This document shows positions 12,072-23,470 of a stretch of DNA of 64,000 nucleotides, piece after piece. Source of the stretch: Chalara sp. BL73 (lineage: Eukaryota > Ascomycota > Leotiomycetes > Helotiales); the NCBI GenBank assembly GCA_918026815.1, contig CAKJVC010000071.1:55380-119379 (forward strand), given 5' to 3'. Within the stretch, counting starts at the first letter, position 1; each line of letters begins with the position of its first letter. Both the position numbers and the translations under genes were made by a program. The notes below the pieces were generated by a model. The model was not told the origin of the DNA. It saw only the letters and a list, made by a program, of their open reading frames with translations, and did not search any database.

Positions 12072-14284
12072 ATGTCGAATGCTGCAGACCTTAAGAGAAA
12101 ACGTCAGAGCAGCGTCGGCACACCAGACATAGAGCAGGAATCAATGATTCCACGATGCACATACTCATGGGAGCCTGTTATGTCTTTCCACATCGGCAAG
12201 GAATTGCGACAGACTCCTAGGTCTTCATTCTTATCATACGTCTGGGGCAGGGGCCTTGATTCCGATTGTATGTCATGCGGAGGGGCTTTCCATGCCGATA
12301 GCGTGCCTCCGATACGGACTATCGGCCTTGAACGAAGCGACATCTCGATGCCATCTGTGATTGATATTACTCAAGAACCAGTCTCCCGTGGAATTTTCGT
12401 ATCTTTAACCGACACTTCGTCTGTATAAAGGCTAATAAAGTCAGTTACGTTCCGATCCCCCACGCCTGGCACGGGGGCGTTGCCGCTGCGCAAGGTCCCC
12501 ATCTCGAGAGCATCAAAGTTTCCAAGCTCGTCTATCAAACACCTGTCAGGACTCTCCTAGCGCTTGTGGCGAAGTTCTCCGGTTCCGAAATTTGGCATGA
12601 CTACCTGAGTGTTCCATAATGGTGTGCTGACGTCTAGGGACAGCTACTCCTTGCTATTCCGGAAATCTATAACAACGCCGAAAGGGCGGTGATCCATCTT
12701 GACGACGTTGGCGCCATACATCTCTCGGGTCAGATCAACAATTTGCCATACAATAAGTTCACCATCAACTTTAATTACGTCTACAATTCGCTCGAGATGG
12801 TTTAACCGCATGTGGGTAGCACTAGAGTATATTCAGAGTAACGACATCGTTATTCTTAAGGAGGACTATATCATATGCGATGCCAATGCGAGGGACCTGT
12901 GTCACAGTCTGGATGCTGCTCACCCAAAATGGGTCAGAAAACACAGCAATTCCGATGTCACACAGGACATCTGGAAGCAAAACACTACCTTGAAAAGGAT
13001 GGCGTCATGGATAGATATGGAGTCATGGAAGAACGAGCACGACATGCATCATATACTAGGGTGGGCAATTGGAATACTGAGCCATCAGCAGTGTCGGTAT
13101 ACGAGAGATTACTTATTGGCTTTAGGGACGATGCTTAACTTCCAACCGGAACAAGGCCCTCTCGTTCTTATCGAGAACCGGTTCCAGTACTTCTTCTCTC
13201 TAGCGACACATGCGCTATAGCGAGGAGACTACACACATCTATTTTTTATACCGCCGCTGGGTGAGCAATCGGATTATCGGGCTCCGTGGCTGCGTGGATA
13301 CTCTACGGTATCGCGGAAGCTTTGGGATATGGGCAGATGCCACAGGAAGGCAACTGACCAGCAAATTATCAGAAACGGTAAGTGTTGGAACGCATACTAG
13401 TCACGTGAAGAGTTGTAGGTCCCGGAAGGGACCTACAACCTCTTCACGACACGTAGCTTAGAATCAATCAAGACTTATCCAACAACCTCAACGAGCATTA
13501 CGCATGAACACATGCGTACGTGCCCTCAGGTTAAAGTATAGGCAATATCTATGACCCGGGTATTCCGACAATAAGATCCAGCCCCGACTCGACTCGAGAC
13601 AGCGGGTATCATCGAATGGTTTGAGCATTACGACTTCGGCGGAGATGCAGAATCTGTCATGGACTATGTTGCATCGAAGATAGTCCAGGCAAACGGACGG
13701 GACCTAAGGCTCTGTGCGAGGCTGCGGATCGCATCTTCCCACGAGACGAGAGAAAAACAGCCAATATGGAGTGGAAAGACATGGGCCAGGGAGGCACCTC
13801 AGACTCCATACAGAGGTACGACCTGGCCAAGCTACAACTTCTTCTAGAAGAATACGGACTATTGCTAGATATACGAGTAGAGCAAGCGGCAGCTTCGCGG
13901 AGGTTAGAGCTTGCAAAGAAAATGAATACAGCCTTGAAACTGAGCAAGAGAGGGGAATACGCAAGTGAGTCACGCCTGGAAGCAGCAGCTGGAGAAGCGG
14001 ACTGGTTCTTGCGAGAGTATGACACAGCCATGGAAGGGATCGGTCGGGTCAGCTGCAAGATCTGTGGGCGGCGATCCGTGTTTCGGCTGACCATGTGGGT
14101 AGAACCTACCACGGATGTTGCACAAGTCTATCGGATTCCTGGGCTTTTGTATGATGATACTATTCCTGAGGGTGTGGGGATCGTGGTGGAAGGCAAGAGG
14201 ATCATCGGCAAGATGATGTATGGAACACCTGCGTGTGAATGCAGTAGGTTGGAGCTGGTTGAACTGGGCTCGGCGAAAATTTAG
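12072..14284 (+). pseudogene. HET-domain heterokaryon-incompatibility gene, interrupted
   Basis: HET proteins trigger incompatibility cell death in fungi. Recognisable pieces in order: SSFLSYVWGRG (about 12220), IPEIYNNAERAVIHLDD (about 12655), RSRWFNRMWVALEY (about 12785), and a long C-terminal part including DFGGDAESVMDYV (about 13640) and CKICGRRSVFRLTMWVEP (about 14055), ending at 14284. The pieces lie in different frames with stops. A solo LTR (13383-13570) sits inside the gene, and another frame change occurs near 13715. Some frame breaks could hide introns, but the LTR alone is disruptive. Confidence 0.75.
13383..13570 (+). repeat. Solo LTR, family A, within the HET pseudogene
   Basis: A 188-bp element starting TGTTGGAA and ending TTCCGACA, so it has TG...CA ends with a short inverted repeat. 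It is flanked by near-matching 5-bp target duplications GTAAG (13378-13382) and ATAAG (13571-13575). It contains a hairpin with arms 13404-13423 and 13428-13448. The same element, shorter by about 44 bp and carrying a LINE, is at 30384-36444. No internal retrotransposon sequence is adjacent. I infer a solo LTR; a MITE is the alternative. Confidence 0.8.
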
Positions 14285-14683
14285 TTGCATAAGATGGGAG
14301 TTGTTTTCGTGATTGTATTTGATACAAAAGACTGATGGGATCATTCTTATTTTAGATGGCTGACTTATAACGATATGATTCTCTAATGCCTGAGGCTACA
14401 GATATGCGTTAGCCGCAGTGTGGCTGAAGAGGTTGACAGAACGGCAATAGCTGAGAATATTTCTGGTTCGCAGATCTCACATAAAAATCCTCACCCTACT
14501 TGAAAATGAAGTTATTGAAAAACACTGAGAAAGGCATTGAACCAAGTGCTCTTATCTATGGCTGAGTTTTGAGTCGTAAGGACTTGTCAAGGCGCAGCAA
14601 ATGTATCTCGTGAATGAGGTCGAGTCAAAGCACCACAGCCTTGATAGTAATCAAACGAACCACTAAGTAATAAACGTTCTCGA
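14285..14683. other. Intergenic, no gene seen
   Basis: AT-rich sequence between the HET pseudogene and solo LTR C. I see no ORF, splice signal pair or repeat worth naming. Confidence 0.5.
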
Positions 14684-14930
14684 TGTAACAACCGAAGCGT
14701 AAGCGGAGGTCATGGCGCAAGATTAAGGGGTTGGCGAGCAGGGTATGAGGGGTTACAGAGCCGATACAGAGGAGAATCGGAGTCGCCTATATAAGGGCCT
14801 GCTCCTACTCTACGTTTGTTCCTTATGTTTTTGTATCCTTCGTAGTAGACCTATAAGGTAGTCATATTCAGCCTATTGTACGCACTCCCATATGCCTCTA
14901 TTCTAGCCCGTGACTCCTTGAGTCGTTACA
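14684..14930 (+). repeat. Solo LTR, family C
   Basis: A 247-bp element starting TGTAACAA and ending GTCGTTACA. It is closely related, in inverse orientation, to 45005-45264. Shared stretches include GCAGGGTATGAGGGGTT, CCTATAAGG and ACGCACTCCCATATGCCTC. It contains a TATA-like CTATATAAGGGCCTG, as expected for an LTR promoter. The flanks CTCGA and TATTT do not match, so the target duplication is lost or the element arose by recombination. Confidence 0.8.
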
Positions 14931-15782
14931 TATTTCTGCAACCGGAAAAGCACTTACTTTACTACCACTTGTCGCAATTAAATCCATGTGAGAATATGAG
15001 TGGTATAGACTAATGAATCAACTGTTCATATTGAGTTTTTTTAAGTCATAAAGAATGTGGAAAGAATGATCTAATTGTTGCTTGATTCCTAGAGAAAATG
15101 CCGCTATGCTCGCCCCTTTCCTGACATAGCCGAGATCGCTAAATCTGGACTTCGTCGATTTCATCGATTTCATCCTTTCTTGTCGTAACTTTGAATACTG
15201 TCAATGTCACCGAGGGAGCACAAGAATTTCAACATGATTGCCAAATATATAACTCCGTGCTGAAAGATCATGATCAGTCTAGTTCAACGCTATAGGCGCA
15301 GGATCATCAAACTCGTGCTTTCAATGCATTATCACACTATACACAAATCTCTTTTCAGGGTTGTGACTCCCAACTATATCATGAAATCACTTTTTTAGCA
15401 TCACAACGTCGTTCCCAGCTATAACAATACACTTTCATTCCTTCAAAATTCTCCTGCTCGACGTATTCTCTCGTCGCACTCCACTTTATTCACAATCCTC
15501 GTATTAAATGCTTAACCCACTTCCTATCAGTCAAAGCCAACCCTTTCGCATCTTGATCTAGTGCTAATCGGAGCAATAGGGTACTCGGCACATCGTTCAA
15601 CTCTAAGCATTTACGGTCTACAATAGGCAGTACAGCACACTAAGTTGGTTGACCTGATTTATCACAGAGCCACGACTGTGTAGATGCTGCTTTTCAAACA
15701 CGCTTTGTAAGGAATTGTAGTAAATCTTAAATGCTGGCAGCGATGCTTGTGGATATAGCTTGACGTGTTTCCAGGTTTCTCT
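14931..15782. other. AT-rich intergenic stretch, no gene seen
   Basis: About 850 bp with low GC, frequent stops in all frames and no recognisable coding or RNA signature. It has the look of heavily mutated repeat DNA, but I could not match it to anything else in the window. Confidence 0.4.
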
Positions 15783-16145
15783 CTACTTTTTCGCTAATGA
15801 AGCATCAGAAAACAGCTTAGAGCGCTCGTCACGTTTCACTCTCTTTAAGCAGTTAGTTCGAATGTCTATTGAAACCCACTTTTCAACCCAGGACTCAATC
15901 TCACAAGCTATAATCTTGAACTGTGTATTATAGGCCCTATCTATGATGACCTGGTGTCCACATGTTAAGAGGAGATAGCTGTATGTTAAGTAGTAAACAA
16001 AAATTGAAAGAATGCTTTTGAACTCCGAAAATTGCATTTAATCGCAAGGATTTGATAAGTTGATCGAAATCTCGTAGTCGAGTTGTTGAAGCTTCGAAAA
16101 TCGGCATGTGGATGTACGTTTGAAATACTACTAGCTTTCGTTGGC

Positions 16146-18785
16146 CTATTTCCAATCTACTCGATTGCGAAGTCTTTCTCCGAAAAAACATCGATCGATA
16201 GCTGTGAAAAAGTAGACGAATATCAATCCTGGATACATGTTTATTCTACTTTCAAACGCCCCAAAAGAAGCTATTAGCTCATTTAGATTTACCAGATCCG
16301 TACTATTAAGCCGGTTCGTCAACTCAGTAGCAGCCACCTTTGGATGCTTTGCAGTATCCAATAGCACTAATGCATGAGAAAGACTCAAATCTGCCAGCTT
16401 TGGGCGTCTTATTCGGAGAAAAGTTTCTGGAGTATCTTTCTTGATATAAAGAAGGTTCTTGAGTATGCTAGGACGTCCGATAGTGACTGTTAGTGTTGTT
16501 GTTATTGGAGGTTCGCGATTTGCGATCTCGTTCTGACTTCGTGTTCTGAGGACTTTTCCTGACATATTAAAGAGGGATCTTAGGTAGTGCAACGAGCTTG
16601 GGAAGTATTTTTCATGGTTTCTAGCTACAGCCATAGCTTCGCGGTCCATCGTAAATGGGGACGGACCGGTTGAATCAGGCCCTCGAAAAGGATCAAATCC
16701 GGGGGATATGGCTTCGAAAATCTTGACTGCAAAATGAAGATACTCAGTTATCGGTACCTCGCTGTAACTGATAGCATCTGAATCTTCTGAGAGCATAGCA
16801 AGTATCCTACCAACATATGCTTGGATGCAAAGGCTGTCAAAAGCTGGTATCCATCAAGATTTATCACCGCGAATATTTTTCTTCTTAAACATTTCCCGTG
16901 AAAGATAGTTGACGTATTTTTGGAGATACATTTCAAGGTCTTGAGCAAGCTGGAAGGTACATCTCGAAAGCGTGCACCGCTCATGAGGGGTAAGATTATT
17001 GTCGTGAGTTTCAGGTGATGTCAAAATTTTGAGGCAGCTATGCAGGCATTCTAACGATAATGTAATTAGCTCATCCTATGACAAGACAAGTTAGCATTCT
17101 AAACCAACCAAAACCAGCAGTATATTTAACTTACATGTGTTGATAGTATATAAGATCGGGCGATAGATTTGAATACTTTTGAAAATCCGAGTCCAAGTAG
17201 GTCTGTTGATTCGAGGACACTGATAAAATATTTGGGTGTAGACCCCTGAGAATAACTCGAAATAGTCCCTGAAATGTCACGAATGAGACTGGCCACTTTG
17301 GAATCAGCATCTTTTGAATCAAACTCTTCGTGCAAAAAGTAGAAATCGGGTAATTCATCTCGAATGTTGGGGAATGTAGGCATCATCCTTCCAACTGGCG
17401 CATTGCGGGATGTTGCAATATATGATATTGCGTTTGTATCAGCTCCAATAGCAGGACAGAAGGTGGTGTGAGGTAGCTGACACTCAAGCGGTCCACGTCG
17501 ACATCCAATGGCTTTCCAGGTGGAATCCTGATCTCCTTTCAAACAGCAGTTGCAAGTAACCCCAGGGTTGCACTATCCTTGATTAGCAGTACGAGCAGAA
17601 ATATGGACAATGTAAACTGTACCTTTTTCCTGAGTATCTTGCATTTCCAGCATGCTCCAACAGCTTTGACTGCTCGTAATGCGGCACGAGTAGCTTCATC
17701 CATGGCCCTTCGCCTACCAGGAGCCAATGTTTTTCTTTGGATTGCTGTTTGATCGGAAATGAATACGTATTCTTGGGGTGTTTGAACAGATTCTTGAACA
17801 GGTGTTCGGCAAATCCCTTAGAAGAGGCATCAGCCATGATGTCTTGAGCAGAAGATTCGACAACCATTTCAAAATCACAATCCGTGCTCAAGACTCGCAT
17901 CGGAGTGCTATTATCAATCATACGGACAGCTTCAAGTCCCTCCAAAACATATTCATGATCAACCTTGACGGCACTCTCAGCTACATTTGACTGATTTCCT
18001 AGTCTGGCCAAGAATTTCTCCCATTCAACATCCATTGTTGGTGTAGTAAATGAGTTCGCAACATTTAAGCCTAGTCCATTTAGATATCCATTCTCGAGGA
18101 AAAGAACATCATCTGGAGGTGTATCGAGTCTTTGGGGAGGTGATTGGAACAGGTATGGTAAGCATTCCGGTGCAGTTAAATGAGACTCAAATGACGACGC
18201 TTGGAATTGTTTAGAAATCCTGACTTGAAGCGGCCGAAGTGAGCGCTCGTACTCAAGACTCAGTCTCCGGGCCAGCAAGTGAAGAGCACCCTGAGTAGGA
18301 CCATCTGCATTAGGGAAGATCAGATCCTTTTTGGAGTTGTCTTGTTGAAAAATGACGAGTTGTGTGTAGAGTCCAAGGACGACCGGATCGTTCATGTCTG
18401 GGAGGGACACATTAACGGGATCAAGATTGAGTTAAAGGCTACGCACCTGGCTGCAATGTACTATGTGATTGTAGCACCGAGCGAGGATGAGGGGAACTTG
18501 TAAGGACAGCATTCACATGGTGTTGCGAGCAGCATTGTCAAGTCCCCTCCGGACTTTTGTTTGTCGTTGTGGGGTTTTAAGAGGTGCGGAGAACAAAAGG
18601 GATAAATCGTCCCCAAAATCATTGTTGAAAGCATCGAATGAGAAGAATTCTTCATCCATGATGCCTGTGTGATTGCTGGCTGCAGGAAGAGAGCAATCCG
18701 AGGCACCAGGAGGGGTGGTCTGAGTGAGGCTCATTTGTGATTGTGTTGGCCAGGCCGAGTTCACGATAGAACGGATTGGAAACAA
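16146..18785 (-). pseudogene. Zn-cluster-like fungal protein, broken
   Basis: The N-terminal part is at 18785-18513, with an acidic stretch DEEFFSFDAFNNDFGDD. A long exon follows to about 17770. A Cys-rich motif AVGACWKCKILRKK (about 17650) is followed, after a GTACAG...GATAG intron of about 50 bp, by CNPGVTCNCC. This resembles the cysteine pattern of a Zn2Cys6-related fungal family (VGACWRCKFLRK type). Further exons (17540-17130 and 17095-16870) read on, for example HERCTLSRCTFQLAQDLE. The frame into the Cys motif does not connect cleanly with the exon before it. A TGA interrupts KS-stop-WIPAFDSL near 16857, a Trp-like position, fitting a G-to-A change. Likely a former transcriptional regulator. 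15783-16145 may hold more degraded tail. Confidence 0.6.
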
Positions 18786-20339
18786 TCGGCTGGATGTTAT
18801 TTAAATGCATAGTTTATATCCTCAAGGTTTGGGCTGATATTGTCATGAGAAGAGCAACGCACGAGGCTGCCCTCCGTCATGTTATGCCCGCTTCACGCTA
18901 ATCCTAAAGTAGAGGGGGGCCGCCTCGGTGGACAAATGTTTCGAGGGGTTCGTCTACCTACCTAGAACTAGGCTTTACCTTCACTAATGTTGGGAAGGAA
19001 TAAGAGAATTGAGGATACTCCGAATCAACTAAATTGAAGTCTCACGAAGATGAGCTGGCTGAATCCGATCACGTGATACAACGGTTTATCTGCTCGTGTC
19101 TGACATGTCTCTGACTAAGTGGGGAACGCTAGCGTTGAAGACTTTTCACACGCACAAATTGCTAGAACGCACTTTATACACAATCATAGACACCAATAGA
19201 GAGCCTGTCGGCATCCCCAACTCCTTCTGACTATCATTGTGTAATTCACGTTCTATCATGCCCCACCAAAATAGTCTGATTGGTGGCAGAATCGTAAAAG
19301 CTACAGGGGGGAGAACGTGTATTACTATCCCCCTCCTAATAATCAGTACTCCCATGGGTTAAACGAGTTTTCAATGCTTCCTGTTGGACAGAGCCCTTGC
19401 AACTGACTATTATTCCTTGCAAAAACCTTGCGAAGACCCGCAAGCAGAACTGAAAGTGGAGTTATGCCCAGCTCGAACCACACTTTAGCATCATTATACT
19501 GGCTGTTATCCTGGCAGATAAAACGTATACCCATGAAATAATCTACACACAGGCCAATTTCAGGACGAAACAATGGAAGTACTGATTATTAGGGGAGGGG
19601 GATAGAACTCTCCTTTTTTTGCCCTCTACCAGCCCCCTGTTGGTGTCACGTGCATCCCCACAGTAGGTCCTAACCTTTAGTAAGAAAGCAAGCTTTCTAA
19701 TAACCCAGACAATTTTCGAGCTGTCTCTATAAACCCAGGAGACCACAAGGACTGGTAGCGCTAAAGGCTTATTTCGTAAAGAGTTCAATACTGCGCCTTT
19801 TGCTACGCGATAGGTATCCGGCAATACTCTCGAGAACATGTCTTCCAGTTGATTGCGGGGGCGGGGCGGCCACATGAGCTAAACCCACACGGCTATGCGG
19901 GAAATCGTCCTCAGCCCTATAGCTACCGTGGCACGCACATTTATGCAAGATCGCCACGCTGATCGGCGACCGATACACGAGATCGGTGCCTTGCGTCGAA
20001 ACGACCCGCACGACCCATAACCGGGTAATACTTACGAAGGTGCAACGGTCAATAAGTGCCACAACGCTAGCAAGGTATCACCCTGGTCACCATCACCTTT
20101 CCTAATAGGGTAGTTTCTCCCAGGATCTCACGCAAAGTGGTGATCATTTTTATGGTGTTTTGTATTGCTCGATATCTGTCAGAATACCTACCACGTAGCA
20201 AAAGGCGTAGTAGCTGTAACTGCGCTTTTGCTGGTATGGCTCTGGCATTCGTTGATTATTGTTTTAAGCTACGGCCTATTGCCAGGTAAATATGGCGATC
20301 GAAGACCCACAATTCCTGCGATATCGCGTGAAACTATGC
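18786..20339. other. Repeat-derived intergenic region with inverted repeats
   Basis: No credible gene. It holds an inverted pair of ~25 bp arms (19326-19350 and 19577-19603, CTATCCCCCTCCTAATAATC and its complement, with one extra G) about 230 bp apart. A second inverted pair matches ACGTAGCAAAAGGCG at 20186-20210 against the minus strand near 19795-19815. These are probably degraded DNA-transposon ends, but no transposase remains here. Confidence 0.4.
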
Positions 20340-20590
20340 GCATGCATTCCAACAATATCTCTACCACTTTGTACAATCTCTATTCGCATTTATCGCGTCC
20401 CGACACCTTCGAGGCATTGGCTTTGTTGGCTCTTTAAATTCATGAGCTTCAATAACGTCCCAAGCTTTTTTCACCGCGCTGCGCGGTTGATCATAACTTA
20501 TAGTTTCGGGATAGTTTCATAATATTCCACACTTTTTCAATTGGGTTCAAGTCAGGTGCCACGAACACGGTCCTGTAAGCCTTGGAAGGC
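20340..20590 (-). pseudogene. Tc1/mariner-type (DDE_3) transposase C-terminal relic
   Basis: Minus-strand reading gives FVAPDLNPIEKVWNIMK, the PDLNPIE hallmark around the third catalytic residue. In a shifted frame it then gives AWDVIEAHEFKEPTKPMPRRCRDAINAN, the usual C-terminus of fungal Tc1-like transposases. The upstream catalytic part is missing. A stop and a frameshift separate the two pieces. Confidence 0.7.
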
Positions 20591-20769
20591 GGTTTGTAGG
20601 TGCTTCAATACGAGAATACTAAACTAAGGAGAAGAGGTGGGGCTCTGGGAAAGCTCCCGACCAACTATGGCATGTAAACTTGTAGCATGTAGTATATAAA
20701 CCTGTAGCACGTAAACTTGTAGGCTTGTCGAAAGCCCGCAAAATCAATATATAATGTCCCCGAAACTAC

Positions 20770-21655
20770 GCTAGTGACCGAATGACCAGCTGATCTTCTC
20801 GACGCGATACTCGCTCTAAAGTTCAAAATTTGACTAAGCTAGAAAAGACAGCAGTTATTCAATATATACTTGACTTAGATTCGAGAAGATTTGCACTCTG
20901 GTTGGCTGATGTTGAAAATATAGCCAATTATCTACTCGAAAGTCGAAGAAGTAAACGCATCGGGAAGCTTTAAGCACATCGGTTCGTACAACGCCGTCCA
21001 GAAATAAAGACGCATTTTAATTGCGTTTATGACTTCCAAAAGGCTCTATGCGGAGATCCTATACTTGTAAAAAAGTGGTTTGAGCTTGTACGAAATATAA
21101 AAACTAAATACGGAGTAGTAGACTGCGATTTCTACAACTTTGACGAGACCGGGTTTATCATGGGCTTGTATGTGCTAGAATGGTTACTACGCGTGCCGAT
21201 CGACGTAGCAGAGACAAAGCAGTCCACCCCGGGAATCGAGAACAGGCTACAGCGATTGCTGGTATCAATAGCAAAGGCTGGAGCGTCTCTCTGTTTTTAG
21301 TCGTACAGAGCGTTAATCGCTTGGATAATTGGTATACTGAAAATTGCCTTCCGTACGGCCGGGCTATCAAACTTACGAGCAACGGATGGACAGACATTAA
21401 AACGAGTCTCGAATAGTTAAAGCACTTTGATAATCATGCTGCCGTATAAGCAAAAAGTTCTTATTAAGGATGCGCACGATATTCTGGCTCAAAAAGAAGT
21501 AGATAAGCAGAGTCGACGCGACAAGCGCTCAGGAGGGGAAAACCGAAACAACGGTAATTCGGTCGTACGGCACCGTGGTACTTGTGGTGAGACCGGTCAT
21601 AATGCAAGAACTTGCCAGGATGTTATTATCGTATCTTCTTTATTAGATCCGTAAT
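20770..21655 (+). pseudogene. pogo-like transposase, internally deleted
   Basis: Pieces in order: LTKLEKTAVIQYILDLDSRR (CENP-B-like HTH) near 20820; RFVQRRPEIKTHFN near 20985; YNFDETGFIMG, the first catalytic Asp, near 21135; VTTRADRRSRDKAVHPGN near 21183; KLTSNGWTDIKTSLE near 21365. It then jumps to the C-terminal KDAHDILAQKEVDKQSRRDKR and a zinc knuckle CGETGHNARTC near 21590. The catalytic middle with the second and third acidic residues is deleted. Several stops and frame changes are present. Dead element; terminal repeats not identified. Confidence 0.8.
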
Positions 21656-21987
21656 TGGTTTAATTAATATAATACGTTGTGGTTTTTTAATTATATTTTA
21701 AAGTGGCATGATTATGAGGAAGCGCGCGACTCGCTGATAAGCCCCGTTCACCAGCTAACGTGTATTAGTTATGAAACGCGTATTGTACAGGCCAGAAATT
21801 TGATGCAACGCAGACGCTTGACATATAAAGCATCGTTACTAAATCCACCGTGACGGCACGCGCTGCGGATTTACAGATACGGTGGGCAGCGGCGGGGTCA
21901 TACGTGAGCATCTCAAGCTAAGGAAGGAAAAGGAGCTCGAGGAGGGCTTGGCTGATGCGGGCCATGTGTGCTCCAGAGAATGGACGT

Positions 21988-22468
21988 GGCTGTAGCAACT
22001 CAAGCTGAACAGGGATCTCGATCCGCAAGACCTCAGGGGGGTATGAAACGGCTATCAATTGTTATAACGAGGGGAACAAGCTACAGATGGAAGAAGGGAG
22101 GGAAGGAAGGTGTCGCGGCCTTGGCCCTGTCTCGCTTAGGCCCCTTAGGGCTCGGCTCTTTAGGCTCGGCCCCTGAAGGCTCGGCCCCTGACCCCACAGG
22201 ACCTCGCTTACACTGGCCCCTGCTTAGAGCCCCTGAGGGCTCGGCCCTGGCCAGTCTCCTACATATAAAGCCCTGCATTCCCTCCCTTCTTCAACCTGTA
22301 GCCCGTTCCCCTCGTTATAGCAATTGACGGCCGTTTCGCACCTTTGAATCCTTCTCCCAGATCTACGGATCGAGATCCCCGTTCGTCTTGAGCCGCTACA
22401 GAAGGCAGCGCTTTATACACAGGGGACCGGCCAGGGGCCGGCGTAAGCGAGGCTGTGGGGTCAGGGGC
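21988..22468. repeat. Composite inverted repeat (foldback-like)
   Basis: Arm A at 21988-22105 is matched by its reverse complement at about 22279-22402. Landmarks are GGGATCTCGATCCG and TATAACGAGGGGAAC. A second pair follows: 22187-22225 against 22432-22468 (CCCTGACCCCACAGG and complement). The order A-B-A'-B' is not a single hairpin. The centre carries GC-rich runs of GGCTCGGCCCCTGA-like units (22141-22250). There is no coding content. It may be two nested or overlapping insertions of one small element. Confidence 0.6.
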
Positions 22469-22649
22469 GCGAGGCCCAGGGGCATACCGTAAGCGAGGCG
22501 GGACCCGCCGTGGACAGACGGCTACGTTCGTGCTTTGGCATAAAACCTTGGACATCCTCAACGCTGTAATATATAGCAAGCTGATAGCTGCTCAGCAGAA
22601 AGCCCAAAATGAAAGCTGTAGAATGGCACAACATTTCAAGTCATTGTAT

Positions 22650-23470
22650 TAGCGGTCTTGCAATTATCAGAAAAGATAGTTCTATTGTGCAAAAGTGTGG
22701 AGTTTTCAAAAACACTTGGCGCCGGCTGGCTGGCACCATCCGAAGCAGATGGCAGAACATGAAATACGCGGAGGTAATCAGAAGGCGCCGGGGACGCCGC
22801 TCAGGCCCGCTCCCTATCCCTCCCTGTTGTTGCATCTAACATACAGATCCAGGGCGATTTGCGCGCGCGAAAAGCGCACCGTCCTCCGCAGCCAGAGACC
22901 TGCCGTCTCCGGATCCCCGAATCCCCACAGGCGCAGATCCGAAGGGTACATTTCGCGCCGTGGGCGCGGAGCCCAGGGCGCGCGAATCGCGGGCCCCGCA
23001 TCGCTCGGGGCGCTGGGCGACCGTGCCGCGTTCTGTATGAGCGTGAGCGAAGAACCACCAACATGTCGCCCCCTGCAGCGAGCACACCGGCGCCGCGCAG
23101 CATCGCGTGCTGCTCGTTCGGCAGGTGTCGGCTTGGGCAACCGCGGGTTATCAGGAACAGGAAGCATCACTTACTTGCGAGAGCGAGACGGACAGCTGCA
23201 AAGCGAAACTGAGGGGAGGGGGCTGGAAGATGGAAGCGCCGTTGCTGCTTCGCCCATAGGGGAGATTGAGATGGCCGAGTAATATCAAGGTGAACATTTC
23301 TTTCACGAGGGAGGAGTGGTTGGGGTTTCGCCGAGGGGAGACCAAATGATGGAGCGATGTGGACGCTTTCACGAGGGAGGAGCGGTTGGGGTTTCGCAGT
23401 GGAGAGACAAAATGATGGAGCGATGTGGATGATGTTCGAGGGCGATGGTGTTGGGGGGGTGGAGCTTTTG
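22650..23470. other. GC-rich intergenic block, no gene assigned
   Basis: 22800-23170 is markedly GC- and CpG-rich compared with its AT-rich surroundings. Open frames exist on both strands, as expected from base composition alone. None shows a domain, splice sites or a conserved look. A CpG-rich island here contrasts with RIP-depleted neighbours. Confidence 0.35.

Noticed and set aside
22801..23212. Several overlapping open frames of 80-195 codons on both strands
   Set aside because: The block is GC-rich, so stops are rare by chance. No domain, splice sites or consistent frame.
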